A DNA stretch of 64,000 nt from Gluconacetobacter azotocaptans (GCF_014174355.1 NZ_JABEQF010000013.1:28897-92896); one strand, 5' to 3'. Positions 48,778 to 58,700 are shown, counted from the first letter of the stretch. Numbers and translations: made by a program. The notes: generated from the sequence alone by a model not told the origin.

Positions 48778-50175
48778 TCACAAGGGTAGTACAATCCTGA
48801 CCTGAAGCCCCCCCAGGCGACTGCCCTGCAGGGTGATGTCGCCGCCATGGGCGCGCACGATATCGCGCGCTATCGTCAGGCCCAGCCCGGTACCGCCGTC
48901 GCGTCCGCTCTCGAACGGGCGAAAGACGGCTTCCCGCTTTTCGGACGCGATTCCCGGCCCGTCATCGTCAACGCAGATGACGACTCCGCGCTCGTCGTGC
49001 TGCGCGCTCAAGGCCACCCGGCCGCCATGCCGACGGGCATTTTCCAGCAGATTGTCCAGGACGCGCCGGAACGCATCGGCGCGCAGCACCGCATCAACCG
49101 GTTTCGGAATGGAAACCGACAGGATCACGCCGCCCGCGCGGCGGAAGGCGGAGGCGACCTCGTCCAGCAACTGGCCGACATCGACCGACACCGGGTTTTC
49201 CGCCCCCTCGCCCCGCGCGAAGGACAGGTAGCTTGCGATCATCCGTTCCATTTCCGCGACGTCGCCGATCATGTCGGCCACATCGGCCTGAAGCTCCCCG
49301 GCCCTGATCGTCCCCTGCTGGGGGATCATCGCCAGCGACAGCCGCAGGCGCGTCAGCGGCGTGCGCAAATCGTGCGACACCCCGGCCAGGACGGCCGTCC
49401 TCTGCGCCACGAAACGAAACACCCGTTCCTGCATGCGGTTGAAGGCGATCGCCGCCTTGCGGACCTCCTGCGCGCCTTCGGGATGAATAGGCCCGATATC
49501 GCGCCCAAGCCCGAACAGTTCCGCGGCGCGCGCCAGCCGCCGGATCGCGCGGACCTGATTGCGCATGAAAATGCTCGCGATCAGGAACAGCAGCAGCGTG
49601 CTGCCCACGCCCCACGCCACGAACAGCCAGATCGGCGCCACATACAGCCGCTTGCGCGGCGCACCGATATCCAGAACCCCGTCAGGCATCTGGATGCGGA
49701 TATGGACCGCGCGGGGATCGTCGATCCAGTCGACGTAGGTCGGGCGGCCGATCGACGACCGCAGCGCCTCGGCCAGGTCCTCGTCCATCGGACCCAGGAC
49801 ATGGGTCGAGCCGGTCCGGCGCAGAATCTGGCCGGGATTCCAGTTCATGTCCAACTGCGTGCGTTCGCGCACCCGACGCGTGATCCAGTCCCGGTCGCCC
49901 GCGGCATGATAGCGGTCCAGCAGATCCAGCGTCAGGACGACATCCCCCGCCACGCTGCCCGACAGGCGACGGGACACGACCTTCAGGTAATTGCCGTAGA
50001 ACAGCTCCAGCGAAATCCCCTGCGTCACCAGCAGCGGGATCAGGATGATCAGCAACGTGCGGCCCAACAGGGATCGCGGCAGTACCCGGCGGACGGGGCG
50101 ATCCATGCGGCGTTGCAGGCGCGACATGCGCGACGCCGCACCGCAAGCCGCGGAAATTGGATCGGAAACAGCCAT
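48778..50175 (-). CDS. EnvZ-like sensor histidine kinase
   Basis: A membrane sensor kinase of 465 residues that phosphorylates the neighbouring OmpR-like regulator. Membrane helices lie near residues 39-55 and 179-203 and flank a periplasmic domain of about 120 residues. A HAMP-like linker follows. The H box AGVSHDLRTPLTRLRL carries the phospho-accepting His268, and the ATPase domain has LLENARRHGG, DDDGPGI and GTGLGLTIARDI. The gene starts 31 bases after the regulator. The stimulus is not evident from the sequence; envelope or osmotic signals are typical. Confidence 0.92.
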   Translation of the reverse strand: MAVSDPISAACGAASRMSRLQRRMDRPVRRVLPRSLLGRTLLIILIPLLVTQGISLELFYGNYLKVVSRRLSGSVAGDVVLTLDLLDRYHAAGDRDWITRRVRERTQLDMNWNPGQILRRTGSTHVLGPMDEDLAEALRSSIGRPTYVDWIDDPRAVHIRIQMPDGVLDIGAPRKRLYVAPIWLFVAWGVGSTLLLFLIASIFMRNQVRAIRRLARAAELFGLGRDIGPIHPEGAQEVRKAAIAFNRMQERVFRFVAQRTAVLAGVSHDLRTPLTRLRLSLAMIPQQGTIRAGELQADVADMIGDVAEMERMIASYLSFARGEGAENPVSVDVGQLLDEVASAFRRAGGVILSVSIPKPVDAVLRADAFRRVLDNLLENARRHGGRVALSAQHDERGVVICVDDDGPGIASEKREAVFRPFESGRDGGTGLGLTIARDIVRAHGGDITLQGSRLGGLQVRIVLPL

Positions 50176-50206
50176 CGAACGCGCTTTCCTTCCGGCCGCG
50201 GGGGCG

Positions 50207-50944
50207 TCAGACCCCCGGTTTCAGCACATAGCCCTTGCCGCGCACCGTCTGCAGGTAGCGTGGTTCGCGCGGATCGGGCTCGATTCGGCGACGCAGACGC
50301 GTCACCTGCACGTCCACCGCACGTTCGCCGATTTCCTCCATGTCCAGGACCCGGGCGATTTCGTCGCGCGACAGGGTTTCGTTCGGCCGGCGCGCCAGCA
50401 CCGTCAGCAGGGCGACCTCGCCACCCGTCAGATGCACACTGCCCTCGGGCCCGTTCAACAGGCCGCGCGCCGGGTCGAATTCCAGGCCGCCCAGGCGGAC
50501 GACGCGCAGATTGTCCGAAGGCGCGGGCGGGGTGAAGCGGCGCAGATGCGCCTTCAACCGCAACAGCAATTCCCGGGGTTCGAACGGTTTGCCCAGGTAA
50601 TCGTCGGCGCCGGCCTCCAGGCCGGTAATACGGTCCTCGGGGTCGCCGCGCGCCGTCAGCAGCAGAATCGGCAGTTCCTGCCCCTCCTGCCGCAGGGCCC
50701 GGGTCAGGTCCAGGCCGTTCTCGCCGGGCATGGTGACGTCCAGCACCATGGCGTCGGGCTGCATGAAGCCCAGGACCTGCCGCGCTTCGGCGGCCGAAGA
50801 GGCGGCGCTGATGCGAAAGCCCTGTTCCGTCAGATAGCGTTGCAGCAACCGTCGCAGGCGCGGGTCATCGTCCACCACCAGGATGTGCGCCCCTGCGATC
50901 GACCCGTCCCGCGCCGCGGCGTCCCGTTCGTCCGTCCCCATCAT
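50207..50944 (-). CDS. OmpR-like response regulator
   Basis: A 245-residue regulator. The receiver domain has acidic residues Asp25-Asp26, the phosphorylation site Asp69 (MVLDVTMPG), Thr97 and Lys119 (YLGKPFEPREL). The C-terminal winged helix contains VDVQVTRLRRRIEPDPREPRYLQTVRGKGYVL, the OmpR/PhoB type. Its start overlaps the marR stop by 4 bases, so it is translationally coupled to the MarR gene, and it precedes the sensor kinase gene. Its targets are unknown. Confidence 0.94.
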   Translation of the reverse strand: MMGTDERDAAARDGSIAGAHILVVDDDPRLRRLLQRYLTEQGFRISAASSAAEARQVLGFMQPDAMVLDVTMPGENGLDLTRALRQEGQELPILLLTARGDPEDRITGLEAGADDYLGKPFEPRELLLRLKAHLRRFTPPAPSDNLRVVRLGGLEFDPARGLLNGPEGSVHLTGGEVALLTVLARRPNETLSRDEIARVLDMEEIGERAVDVQVTRLRRRIEPDPREPRYLQTVRGKGYVLKPGV

Positions 50945-51489
50945 CCCCTGCCCCGGCGTGACCGTTCGCCCGTTGCGACGACGGCATCCAGCACACGTCG
51001 TGTCCTGTCGTCCATAAGGCCCTGCATGACCCGGCGGAACCCCTCGATCGCGGCGGCGCCCACATCGCGATATACGCCCATCAGCTTTTCGCGCTGCACA
51101 TCGAACAATTGACGCTCGACCCCCGCGCCCGAGGGCGTCAGGTGCAGCAGCCGCTGCCGCCGGTCCCGGCGCCCGACCTCCTGACGCACATAGCCGCGTG
51201 CCTGCAGGTCGCCCAGCGCGCGGCCAAGGCTCTGCTTGGTGATGCCCAGCAGGTCCAGCAATTCGCCCACCGCGATTCCGGGGTGGCGTCCGACCATCTG
51301 CAGAATGCGATGATGCGCATGACCCAGCCCCAGCGCTTCCAGCAAGGGGGTGGCCACCGAGTCGAAATCGCGCCAGGCCAGGATCATCAGTTCCTGCGCC
51401 TGGCGCATTTCCTCCTCGCGCAGGAACAGCAGGCCACTGCCGGCCCCTGCCCCACCGGGCCGTCGCGGCCCGCCCGTCTGATCGCTCAC
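50941..51489 (-). CDS. MarR-family transcriptional regulator
   Basis: A 182-residue winged-helix regulator. The reading-frame core runs from MRQAQELMILAWRDFDSVATPLLEALGLGHAHHRIL through LLGITKQSLGRALGDLQARGYVRQEVGRRDRRQRLLHLT. The start is a GTG (51487-51489) with GGGATGG upstream. An ATG at the MRQAQELM position is possible. The stop overlaps the start of the OmpR-like gene (ATGA). The unusual combination of MarR with a two-component pair in one transcript suggests joint control, but the ligand is unknown. Confidence 0.86.
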   Translation of the reverse strand: MSDQTGGPRRPGGAGAGSGLLFLREEEMRQAQELMILAWRDFDSVATPLLEALGLGHAHHRILQMVGRHPGIAVGELLDLLGITKQSLGRALGDLQARGYVRQEVGRRDRRQRLLHLTPSGAGVERQLFDVQREKLMGVYRDVGAAAIEGFRRVMQGLMDDRTRRVLDAVVATGERSRRGRG

Positions 51490-51506
51490 GCTGCCATCCC
51501 GCCGGT

Positions 51507-52124
51507 TCAGGCTGTCCGTCCCGACAGACGCTGCTTCATGCGGCCGAAACGCGCCACCCGCGCCAGCCTCCGGTCCAAGAAGGCCGCAACCGCCGCCATG
51601 TCGTCGCCACGGGCCAGCCAGAACAGCAGGACCTGCACATAGATCGCGGCCAGCGTGGCCCGCTTGGTGTACCAGGCCGCTCCCTGGGCATGATCTCCGG
51701 CGGCTTCCCAGATCGCATCGACACTCCGGGCCAGCGTACGGGCCAGGATATGGCCCCTTCCCGGTGTCAGCAGCACGGCCAGCGCACGGCGAAAGGCGGC
51801 CCGGTCGGGGGCGATCTGCTCCAGACGCAGCAGGATGACGGCCCGGACCCGGCGGCTCAACCGCGGTTCGTCCAGGTCGCGGGCGACCTCGATCATGTCC
51901 CGGTCGATCCGGTCGAACCAGGCCTCGACCAGATCCACGGCCCCGCCGGGAAACAGCAGGTCGGCATCCGGCCCCGCGACCGTGCGCAGGGTCGCGATGG
52001 TCCACCCCGCCTGCCCCGCCACGGGGGCGATGCAATCCAGCGCCGCGTCGCGCGCGGCGCTGCGTTCCGGCCGGCCCGGGGTCAGGCAGGCGGCAGCGCA
52101 GCCGGCCATCCGCGTTCCGATCAT
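51507..52124 (-). CDS. COQ9 family ubiquinone biosynthesis protein
   Basis: A 205-residue protein of the COQ9 family, which supports the hydroxylase step in ubiquinone synthesis, probably as a lipid-binding partner. The core has TIATLRTVAGPDADLLFPGGAVDLVEAWFDRIDRDM, the TetR-like fold pattern, and the C-terminal stretch WYTKRATLAAIYVQVLLFWLARGDD matches COQ9. Its start overlaps the def stop by 4 bases. Ubiquinone supply suits the strongly oxidative metabolism inferred here. Confidence 0.85.
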   Translation of the reverse strand: MIGTRMAGCAAACLTPGRPERSAARDAALDCIAPVAGQAGWTIATLRTVAGPDADLLFPGGAVDLVEAWFDRIDRDMIEVARDLDEPRLSRRVRAVILLRLEQIAPDRAAFRRALAVLLTPGRGHILARTLARSVDAIWEAAGDHAQGAAWYTKRATLAAIYVQVLLFWLARGDDMAAVAAFLDRRLARVARFGRMKQRLSGRTA

Positions 52125-52651
52125 GCGCGCACTCCGTATCGCCCGATTTCGTCGTCGAAACCCATCTGCCCCAGATCCGTCATCCGCATCGGATAGAGAA
52201 TACCATCCAGATGGTCATATTCATGCTGCAAGACGTTCGCCAGGAACCCCGACGCCACCCCCTGCACCGCCTCGCCATCGCGGTTCAGGCCCGAATAGGC
52301 AATCCGGGCATGGCGCGGCACCAGGCCCCGCAAGCCGGGAATCGACAGGCAGCCCTCGGGGCACAACACGATCTCGTCATCGACCGGATGCAGGATGGGG
52401 TTGATCAGCACGCTGGCCCCCCGCGGCGGATCGTCGGCACCGGCGCTGCGCTCGGCGGGAACGCGATAGATGAACAGACGCAGCGAGACGTGCACCTGCG
52501 GCGCCGCCAGCCCGGCACCGCGTGCGTCCTCCATCGTCTCGATCATGTCGTCGATCAGCTGTACAATGCCGGCCGACTGCGGATCGGCGACCTCGTCCGC
52601 GCGGCGCAGCAACACCGGGTGCCCCATCCGGGCGATCTTGAGCAGGGTCAC
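52121..52651 (-). CDS. def: Peptide deformylase
   Basis: Removes the formyl group from nascent proteins in a metal-dependent way. The protein has 176 residues. The three family motifs are GAGLAAPQ (45-52), EGCLS (99-103) with the metal ligand Cys101, and HEYDH (143-147) with His143, Glu144 and His147. All catalytic residues are present. The start overlaps no other gene and is divergent from rpsU. It leads the def-coq9-marR-ompR-envZ group. Confidence 0.95.
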   Translation of the reverse strand: MTLLKIARMGHPVLLRRADEVADPQSAGIVQLIDDMIETMEDARGAGLAAPQVHVSLRLFIYRVPAERSAGADDPPRGASVLINPILHPVDDEIVLCPEGCLSIPGLRGLVPRHARIAYSGLNRDGEAVQGVASGFLANVLQHEYDHLDGILYPMRMTDLGQMGFDDEIGRYGVRA

Positions 52652-52786
52652 GGTATGAGGCCATCCTCTGTCTTCGATTCGGGTGCGGCGTCCGGGGCTT
52701 TCGGTGCCGGGGCGACCCCGCGCCGGACGCAGGCGTGCCGTGCCAAAATAGTCTGCCCCGGCCCGGCGGGAAACGGGCGGAATAAT

Positions 52787-52816
52787 TTGTGTTTTCGCCG
52801 AAGCCCATGTTATAGG
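52787..52816 (+). promoter_or_regulatory. Promoter candidate for rpsU
   Basis: TTGTGT (52787-52792) and TATAGG (52811-52816) are 18 bases apart, about 110 bases before the rpsU start, in the 272-base divergent gap with def. A short AT-rich stretch (GGAATAATTTGTG) surrounds the -35. The match is moderate. Confidence 0.35.
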
Positions 52817-52840
52817 TCCGCCCCACTCGGGAATCGCATA

Positions 52841-52855
52841 CAGGGCCGGGCCCTG
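52841..52855 (+). promoter_or_regulatory. Short hairpin in the rpsU leader
   Basis: CAGGGC-CGG-GCCCTG is a perfect 6-bp stem with a 3-base loop, 70-85 bases before the rpsU start and just after the predicted transcription start. It could be a leader stem; no regulatory role is shown. Confidence 0.35.
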
Positions 52856-52923
52856 CGGTCATCCCGCCATGACGCATTTTTCGTGGCCGATCAGGACAGC
52901 CACAAGCAGGAGTTGACGACCAA

Positions 52924-53127
52924 GTGCAGGTTCTCGTTCGCGACAACAATGTCGACCAGGCTCTCAAGGCGCTCAAGAAGAAGATGCAGCGTGAAGGCAT
53001 CTTCCGCGAAATGAAGCTGCGTCGCCATTACGAAAAGCCCTCCGAGCGCAAGGCGCGCGAGGCTGCCGAAGCCGTTCGCCGCGCCCGCAAGATGGAGCGC
53101 AAGCGTCTGGAGCGCGAAGGGTTCTAA
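52924..53127 (+). CDS. rpsU: 30S ribosomal protein S21
   Basis: A small basic ribosomal protein of 67 residues that helps mRNA binding at initiation. It starts with GTG (52924-52926), with AGGAG about 10 bases upstream. The sequence [56 protein letters not shown] matches S21 closely. A strong terminator follows at 53151-53187. It is the only ribosomal gene here transcribed rightward. Confidence 0.97.
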   Translation: MQVLVRDNNVDQALKALKKKMQREGIFREMKLRRHYEKPSERKAREAAEAVRRARKMERKRLEREGF

Positions 53128-53150
53128 TCTGCACCTTCGGGTCAGTTCCC

Positions 53151-53187
53151 AAAAAGGCCGGCATCCTCCAGGATGCCGGCCTTTTTT
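53151..53187. terminator. Strong intrinsic terminator after rpsU (bidirectional)
   Basis: A 16-bp perfect stem AAAAAGGCCGGCATCC / GGATGCCGGCCTTTTT with the loop TCCA ends in a T-run (53182-53187) for rpsU. The A-run at the left arm also supplies a U-tract for the opposite strand, so it can stop transcription of the prolyl oligopeptidase gene ending at 53205. Confidence 0.9.
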
Positions 53188-53204
53188 ATTAGGCGACGTC
53201 CGTC

Positions 53205-55328
53205 CTACCGGATGGCGGGCGGCCCGGCATTCATCAGGCGACGCGACAGATAGACGGCCTCCAGCGCGCGTTCATGCGCGATTTCGGGCGCATTGACGGT
53301 CCCTGAATGGCCCCCCTCGGTATCCTCATAATACAGGAACGGCACCCCCAGCGCCTGCAGGCGGGCGGCGAAGCGGCGCGCATGGACCGGCCCCACCCGG
53401 TCGTCCCGCGTCGAGGTGAAGATGAACGGCTCGGGATAATCCGCGCCCGCGCGCAGTGCACGCAGCGGCGAGATGCGTTGCAGGAACGCCCGCTGGTCCG
53501 GCACGGCCATGCTGCCATATTCGCCGACCCATGACGCGCCGGCGGCCATCCCCTCGTAATGTTCCATGTCCAGCAACGGCACGCCGATGATGACGGCATC
53601 CCACAATTCCGGATGCTGGGTGAATTCAACGCCCATCAGCAGGCCGCCGTTGGACCGCCCGCGAATCCCGAGGCGGGCGGGCGAGGTCACGCCGCGTTTT
53701 TCCAGGTCGCGGGCGACGGCGGCGAAATCGTCGAAGACGCGCTGGCGATGGACGCCCCGCCCGGCCTCGTGCCACGCCGGGCCGAATTCGCCTCCGCCCC
53801 GGATGTTGGCCACGACGTAGACCCCGCCCCGCGCCATCCACAGCCGGCCGAATTCCGGATTATAGTCGGGCACCGAGGACACCTGGAACCCGCCGTAGGC
53901 CGTCAGCAAGGCCGGATTCGTTCCATCGAGGCGCATGTCCTTCCGATGGACGACGAAATACGGAATGCGGGTTCCATCCGTCGATACCGCCCACGACTGG
54001 TCCACCACCAGACCGGCGGCATCGAATTGCGGCGGCAATTCCATGATCTTCCGCACGCTGACCGCCGTGCTGTCGGCCAGCCAGAGTTGCGGTGGCGTCA
54101 CGAAACCCGACACCGACAGGAAGGCCCGCCCCGACCGCTGGTCGGCATCGACCACATGCACCGACATCATGTCCGGCAAGGGCAGCCGGGTCCCGGTCCA
54201 GCCGTGCGCCGTGTCCACAGGGGGTCGGAATACCCACGCCTGGCCCCGCACGGTGTCCAGCACCGTCATCACCACCCCGTCGCCCGTCACCGCGACCTCG
54301 TTGACCGATTGCCGCACCGTCGGGGTGAAGATGATCTGCGGCGGCGCGGCGCCTGACGGATCGACGGAAATCAGGCTACCCGCCGGAACCGGCTTGCCCC
54401 CGGCCGGGGTCCAGTCCTGGTTGACCGACAGGATCAGGCGGTTGCGCAGCAGGCCGTGCACCTCCAGGCGGGCCGGCAGGTCGATCTTCTGCACGCCCTG
54501 CGGGGTCAGACGGCTGTATTGCTCCTCGAAAAACGTGACCGCGCGGCGGATCAGCACCAGGCGATGCCCTTCGCCGTCCGTCAGCACCATCGGGTCCACC
54601 GCGACGTCGGTGCGGCGGCCGCGCATGACCTCCTCGGCGTGGTCAAGCCCCTGGCCGCGATGCAGACGGCGCACGATGAACGGATAGCCCGACTCGGTCA
54701 TGTCGCTATCCGCGGTCCCGCCCCAGTCGCGCGCGACCAGCAGCGTATCCCGGTCCAGCCAGACCGCGCTCTGCTTGGAGCGGGGCAGCGCAAAGCCGCC
54801 CGGCACGAAGTTCCCCGTCGCAAGATCGAATTCCCGCAGGCTCGCCGCATCCTCGCCGGCCTCGGACAGGCGCACGAGGCATGGCCGGTCGTCCGGCGTC
54901 AGGCACTCCGCCCCCTGGAACACCCAGTCGCGATGCTCCTGGCGGGCCAGCGCGTCGACATCCAGACGGGTCGTCCAGCGCGGGTCGGCCGCGATAAACG
55001 ACGACACGTCCGATTCGCGCCAGATCCCGCGCGGATGCTGGTCGTCCTGCCACAGATTGTAGATGCGCCCGGCCAGGAAACTTGGCTTGGGAATGCGGTG
55101 CCGGTCCTGCTCCACCGCCAGGACGGCATCGTAGAAGCTGCGATAGCGCGAATCGCCCTGCAGCGTATCGAACGCATGCTGGTTCTGCCGCCGGACCCAC
55201 GCAAGGGCATCAGGTCCGGTGACATCGGACAGGAAGGCCGGCACCCCGTCGGCGGCAGGTGAATCAGCGAGGGCGGGCGCCGCCCCCAGCATCGCCGCAC
55301 AGGCGATGATCGTCCGGATCGTTTTCAT
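53205..55328 (-). CDS. Exported prolyl oligopeptidase family protein (S9A)
   Basis: A 707-residue serine peptidase with a signal peptide at residues 1-21 (MKTIRTIIACAAMLGAAPALA), so periplasmic. The beta-propeller covers about 90-460. The hydrolase domain has Ser559 in GRSNGG, the Asp of TRDDRVGP and His674 in EGGHSG. Landmarks include ALLTAYGGFQVSSVPDYNPEFGRLWMARGG and ANIRGGGEFGPAWHEAG. It should cut small proline-containing peptides. It overlaps no other gene, and the leuB terminator lies just upstream at 55368-55407. Confidence 0.92.
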   Translation of the reverse strand: MKTIRTIIACAAMLGAAPALADSPAADGVPAFLSDVTGPDALAWVRRQNQHAFDTLQGDSRYRSFYDAVLAVEQDRHRIPKPSFLAGRIYNLWQDDQHPRGIWRESDVSSFIAADPRWTTRLDVDALARQEHRDWVFQGAECLTPDDRPCLVRLSEAGEDAASLREFDLATGNFVPGGFALPRSKQSAVWLDRDTLLVARDWGGTADSDMTESGYPFIVRRLHRGQGLDHAEEVMRGRRTDVAVDPMVLTDGEGHRLVLIRRAVTFFEEQYSRLTPQGVQKIDLPARLEVHGLLRNRLILSVNQDWTPAGGKPVPAGSLISVDPSGAAPPQIIFTPTVRQSVNEVAVTGDGVVMTVLDTVRGQAWVFRPPVDTAHGWTGTRLPLPDMMSVHVVDADQRSGRAFLSVSGFVTPPQLWLADSTAVSVRKIMELPPQFDAAGLVVDQSWAVSTDGTRIPYFVVHRKDMRLDGTNPALLTAYGGFQVSSVPDYNPEFGRLWMARGGVYVVANIRGGGEFGPAWHEAGRGVHRQRVFDDFAAVARDLEKRGVTSPARLGIRGRSNGGLLMGVEFTQHPELWDAVIIGVPLLDMEHYEGMAAGASWVGEYGSMAVPDQRAFLQRISPLRALRAGADYPEPFIFTSTRDDRVGPVHARRFAARLQALGVPFLYYEDTEGGHSGTVNAPEIAHERALEAVYLSRRLMNAGPPAIR

Positions 55329-55367
55329 ACCGGAAACTGTTCCAGATGAACCGGAACAGGAAAAGTG

Positions 55368-55407
55368 AAAAAAGGACGGGCCCCCGTCACATCATGGAAC
55401 GGGAGCC
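55368..55407 (-). terminator. Intrinsic terminator of leuB
   Basis: On the minus strand GGCTCCCGT (55399-55407) pairs with ACGGGGGCC (55379-55387, one G-U pair) around an 11-base loop. CGTCC and a run of six T residues (55368-55373) follow. It lies 12 bases after the leuB stop and separates the leu genes from the prolyl oligopeptidase gene. Confidence 0.75.
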
Positions 55408-55419
55408 GGGCCGACCCGT

Positions 55420-56532
55420 TCAGCCGTTCAGCTTGTCCAGTTCACGCACCACGGCCTCGCCCATCACGGCAGTGCCGACCTGGGCCATGCCGGGGCTCAT
55501 GATATCGGCGGTGCGCAGGCCGCTGGCCAGCACGTTGGACACTGCGGTTTCGATCAGTTCGGCCTCGGCGTCCATGCCGAACGAATACCGCAGCAGCATG
55601 GAGAACGAGAGGATCTGCGCCAGCGGATTCGCCAGCCCCTTGCCCGCAATGTCCGGCGCGCTGCCGTGAATCGGTTCGTACAACGCCGGACGCTTGCCCG
55701 TGGCATCGACCGTGCCCAGGGTCGCCGACGGCAGCATCCCCAGGCTGCCCGTCAGCATCGAAGCCAGGTCGGACAGCAGGTCGCCGAACAGATTGCCGGT
55801 CACGATCACATCGAACTGGCGCGGGTTGCGCACCAGCTGCATGGCGCAATTATCCGCCAGCATGTGGCTCAGTTCCACGTCCGGATAGTCCCGCGCGTGC
55901 AGGTCGGTCACGACCTCCTTCCACAGCAGGCCGCTTTCCATGACGTTGCATTTCTCGACCGAGCACACGCGGTTGCCGCGCTGACGCGCCAGATCGAAGG
56001 CGACGCGCGCGACGCGCTCGATCTCCGCCGTAGTGTAGACCTCGGTGTTGATGCCGCGCTTCATGCCGTCGGGCAGGGTCTCGATTCCGCGCGGCTCGCC
56101 GAAATAGATGCCGCCCACGGTTTCGCGCACGATCATGATGTCCAGCCCCGCCACCACGTCGGGCTTCAGGGTGCTGGCATCGACAAGCGCGTCGAACACC
56201 TTGGCGGGACGCAGATTGGCGAACAGCCCCAGTTCCTGGCGCAGCTTCAGGATCGCGACCTCCGGACGGCGGTCGAAGCCGACCGACGCCCATTTCGGAT
56301 CGCCGACCGACCCGAACAGAACCGCGTCGGCCGCCCTTGCCGCCTGGATCACCTCCTCACGGATCGGCACCCCATGCACCGCAAGCGATGCCCCGCCGAC
56401 CAGATCCTCGGAAATATCGAAGGAAATCCCGCGCGCGCGGCTCATCCACGCCACGACGCGCGCGACCTCGTGCATCACTTCGGGGCCGATCCCGTCGCCG
56501 GGCAGGACAAGCAGTTTCTTCGTGGCGGTCAT
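55420..56532 (-). CDS. leuB: 3-isopropylmalate dehydrogenase
   Basis: Oxidises and decarboxylates 3-isopropylmalate to 2-oxoisocaproate with NAD+, third step of leucine synthesis. It has 370 residues. Landmarks are [16 protein letters not shown], the [15 protein letters not shown] loop and the metal/cofactor region [30 protein letters not shown] with [20 protein letters not shown] precedes the ATG. It is the last gene of the leuCDB group and is followed by a terminator. Confidence 0.96.
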   Translation of the reverse strand: MTATKKLLVLPGDGIGPEVMHEVARVVAWMSRARGISFDISEDLVGGASLAVHGVPIREEVIQAARAADAVLFGSVGDPKWASVGFDRRPEVAILKLRQELGLFANLRPAKVFDALVDASTLKPDVVAGLDIMIVRETVGGIYFGEPRGIETLPDGMKRGINTEVYTTAEIERVARVAFDLARQRGNRVCSVEKCNVMESGLLWKEVVTDLHARDYPDVELSHMLADNCAMQLVRNPRQFDVIVTGNLFGDLLSDLASMLTGSLGMLPSATLGTVDATGKRPALYEPIHGSAPDIAGKGLANPLAQILSFSMLLRYSFGMDAEAELIETAVSNVLASGLRTADIMSPGMAQVGTAVMGEAVVRELDKLNG

Positions 56533-56569
56533 CTCGTTCTTTCCATCCTGATAAGGCGCGCGCGGACGA

Positions 56570-57193
56570 TCAGTCGATGACGATCCGCGTCTGCCAGGGC
56601 TGGGCCTGCTGCCGGGCGGTTTCGAACGTACCGATCGCGCCCTCGTGCTGCAGCGTCTGGCCGATATCGTCCAGCCCCTCCAGCAGCAGGTGCTTGCGCA
56701 GCGGGTCGATCTCGAACCCGATCTCGGCGCCGTCGGGGCGGATCACGACCTGGCGTTCCAGATCGACCGTCAGCCTCCCGTTCGCGCCCAGGCGCGCGTC
56801 GTCCATCAGCATGTCGCAGATTTCGCGCGGCAGCTGGATCGGCACGATCCCGTTCTTGAAGCAGTTGTTGAAGAAGATATCGGCGAAGGACGGCGCGATC
56901 ACGCAGCGGATGCCGAAATCCAGCAGCGCCCACGGCGCATGCTCGCGCGACGAGCCGCAGCCCAGATTATCGTAAGTGATCAGGATCCCGGCCTTGCGGT
57001 AAGGCTCCTGATTCAGCACGAAATCCGGCTTCTCCGATCCGTCGGGGTTGTAGCGCATGCCGTCGAACGCATGCACGCCCAGGCCCGACCGCTTGGTCGT
57101 CTTGAGGAAGCGGGCCGGGATGATCTTGTCCGTGTCGATATTGGCTTCGGGCAGCGGCGCCGCGATCGCGGTCAGAACGGTGAATTTGTCCAT
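56570..57193 (-). CDS. leuD: 3-isopropylmalate dehydratase small subunit
   Basis: The small (swivel) subunit of isopropylmalate isomerase. It has 207 residues with the landmarks [55 protein letters not shown] and the tail [19 protein letters not shown]. The gene begins 3 bases after the leuC stop and is followed by leuB. No sign of fusion or damage. Confidence 0.96.
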   Translation of the reverse strand: MDKFTVLTAIAAPLPEANIDTDKIIPARFLKTTKRSGLGVHAFDGMRYNPDGSEKPDFVLNQEPYRKAGILITYDNLGCGSSREHAPWALLDFGIRCVIAPSFADIFFNNCFKNGIVPIQLPREICDMLMDDARLGANGRLTVDLERQVVIRPDGAEIGFEIDPLRKHLLLEGLDDIGQTLQHEGAIGTFETARQQAQPWQTRIVID

Positions 57194-57196
57194 GGT

Positions 57197-58600
57197 TCAG
57201 ATCAGCTCCCGCACGTCCGTCAGATGTCCCGTCACCGCCGCCGCCGCCGCCATCGCGGGCGACAGCAGGTGGGTACGTCCACCCGGCCCCTGGCGTCCCT
57301 CGAAATTGCGGTTGGAGGTCGAGGCACAGCGCTGCCCCGGCGTCAGCTTGTCCGGGTTCATGCCCAGGCACATGGAACATCCGGCCTCGCGCCACTCGAA
57401 CCCGGCATCGCGGAAGATGCTGTCCAGCCCTTCCTCCTCGGCCTGCGCCTTCACGACGCCCGACCCGGGCACCACCATCGCCCGCACGCCCTCGGCCACA
57501 TGCCGTCCCGCGACGACGGAGGCCGCCGAGCGCAGATCCTCGATCCGGCTGTTGGTGCACGACCCGATGAAGACCACATCGACGGGCACGCCGGCGATCT
57601 TCTGCCCGGCCTCCAGCCCCATATAGTCGAGCATGCGCTGCATCTGCGTGCGCCGGGCCTCGTCCGCCTGCGCCTGCGGATCGGGAACCGTGCCGGTGAT
57701 GGGGATGACGGCCTCGGGGCTGGTGCCCCAGGTCAGCGACGGGGCGATGTCCTCGGCGCGCAGTTCGACGACCTTGTCGTACTGTGCGCCCTCATCCGCG
57801 GCCAGAGTCTTCCAGTACGCCACCGCCTGGTCGAAGGCTTCGCCCTTCGGGGCGAAGGGACGGCCGCGCACATATTCGAACGTTGTCTCGTCCGGCGCGA
57901 CCAGGCCCGCACGGGCGCCCGCCTCGATCGACATGTTGCAGATCGTCATCCGGCCGGCCATGTCCAGTCCCCGGATCGTCGATCCGGTGAACTCGATCAC
58001 ATGGCCCGTGCCGCCCGCCGTGCCGATCGTGCCGATGATCGCCAGCATCACGTCCTTGGCGGTCACGCCCGGGCCCAGCGGCCCCTCGACCGTCACCTTC
58101 ATGTTCCGCGCGGGCTTTTGCAGCAGGGTCTGGGTCGCCATCACATGCTCGACCTCGGACGTGCCGATGCCGAACGCCAACGCCCCCAGCGCGCCGTGGG
58201 TCGAGGTATGGCTGTCGCCGCAGACGATGGTCATGCCGGGCAGGGAAATCCCCTGCTCGGGCCCCACCACATGCACGATGCCCTGCCGCGCGGACAGCAG
58301 CGGAAAATACGGCACGCCGAATTCGCGGACGTTGCGTTCCAGCGTCTCGATCTGGTTCCGGCTCTCGGGTTCCTCGATCGGCAACGTGCGGTCCGACGTC
58401 GGGACGTTATGATCCACCACCGCGATCGTGGCGTCGGGCCGGCGCAGCCGGCGGCCGCTCATCCGCAGTCCCTCGAAGGCCTGCGGGCTGGTGACCTCGT
58501 GGACCAGATGCCGGTCGATATAAAGAATCGCAGTCCCGTCCGGAAGGCGCTCCACGACATGGCTGTCCCATATCTTGTCGAACAGCGTGCGTGCGGCCAT
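57197..58600 (-). CDS. leuC: 3-isopropylmalate dehydratase large subunit
   Basis: The Fe-S large subunit of isopropylmalate isomerase, related to aconitase. It has 467 residues. The 4Fe-4S cluster cysteines appear in IGSCTNSR and [10 protein letters not shown], and substrate-site motifs in [37 protein letters not shown] precedes the ATG (58598-58600). The gene follows rplS by about 150 bases with a strong hairpin in between. LeuC needs an Fe-S cluster, and the suf operon here would supply it. Confidence 0.96.
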   Translation of the reverse strand: MAARTLFDKIWDSHVVERLPDGTAILYIDRHLVHEVTSPQAFEGLRMSGRRLRRPDATIAVVDHNVPTSDRTLPIEEPESRNQIETLERNVREFGVPYFPLLSARQGIVHVVGPEQGISLPGMTIVCGDSHTSTHGALGALAFGIGTSEVEHVMATQTLLQKPARNMKVTVEGPLGPGVTAKDVMLAIIGTIGTAGGTGHVIEFTGSTIRGLDMAGRMTICNMSIEAGARAGLVAPDETTFEYVRGRPFAPKGEAFDQAVAYWKTLAADEGAQYDKVVELRAEDIAPSLTWGTSPEAVIPITGTVPDPQAQADEARRTQMQRMLDYMGLEAGQKIAGVPVDVVFIGSCTNSRIEDLRSAASVVAGRHVAEGVRAMVVPGSGVVKAQAEEEGLDSIFRDAGFEWREAGCSMCLGMNPDKLTPGQRCASTSNRNFEGRQGPGGRTHLLSPAMAAAAAVTGHLTDVRELI

Positions 58601-58700
58601 CGGTAATTCCCTCCTCCGGAACGGGATAACGGCCCCGGTCCCCGCCACGCGCCGGCGGGCGCATGGCGGGGCGAACGGACCCGGAATAATCAGAATGGGG

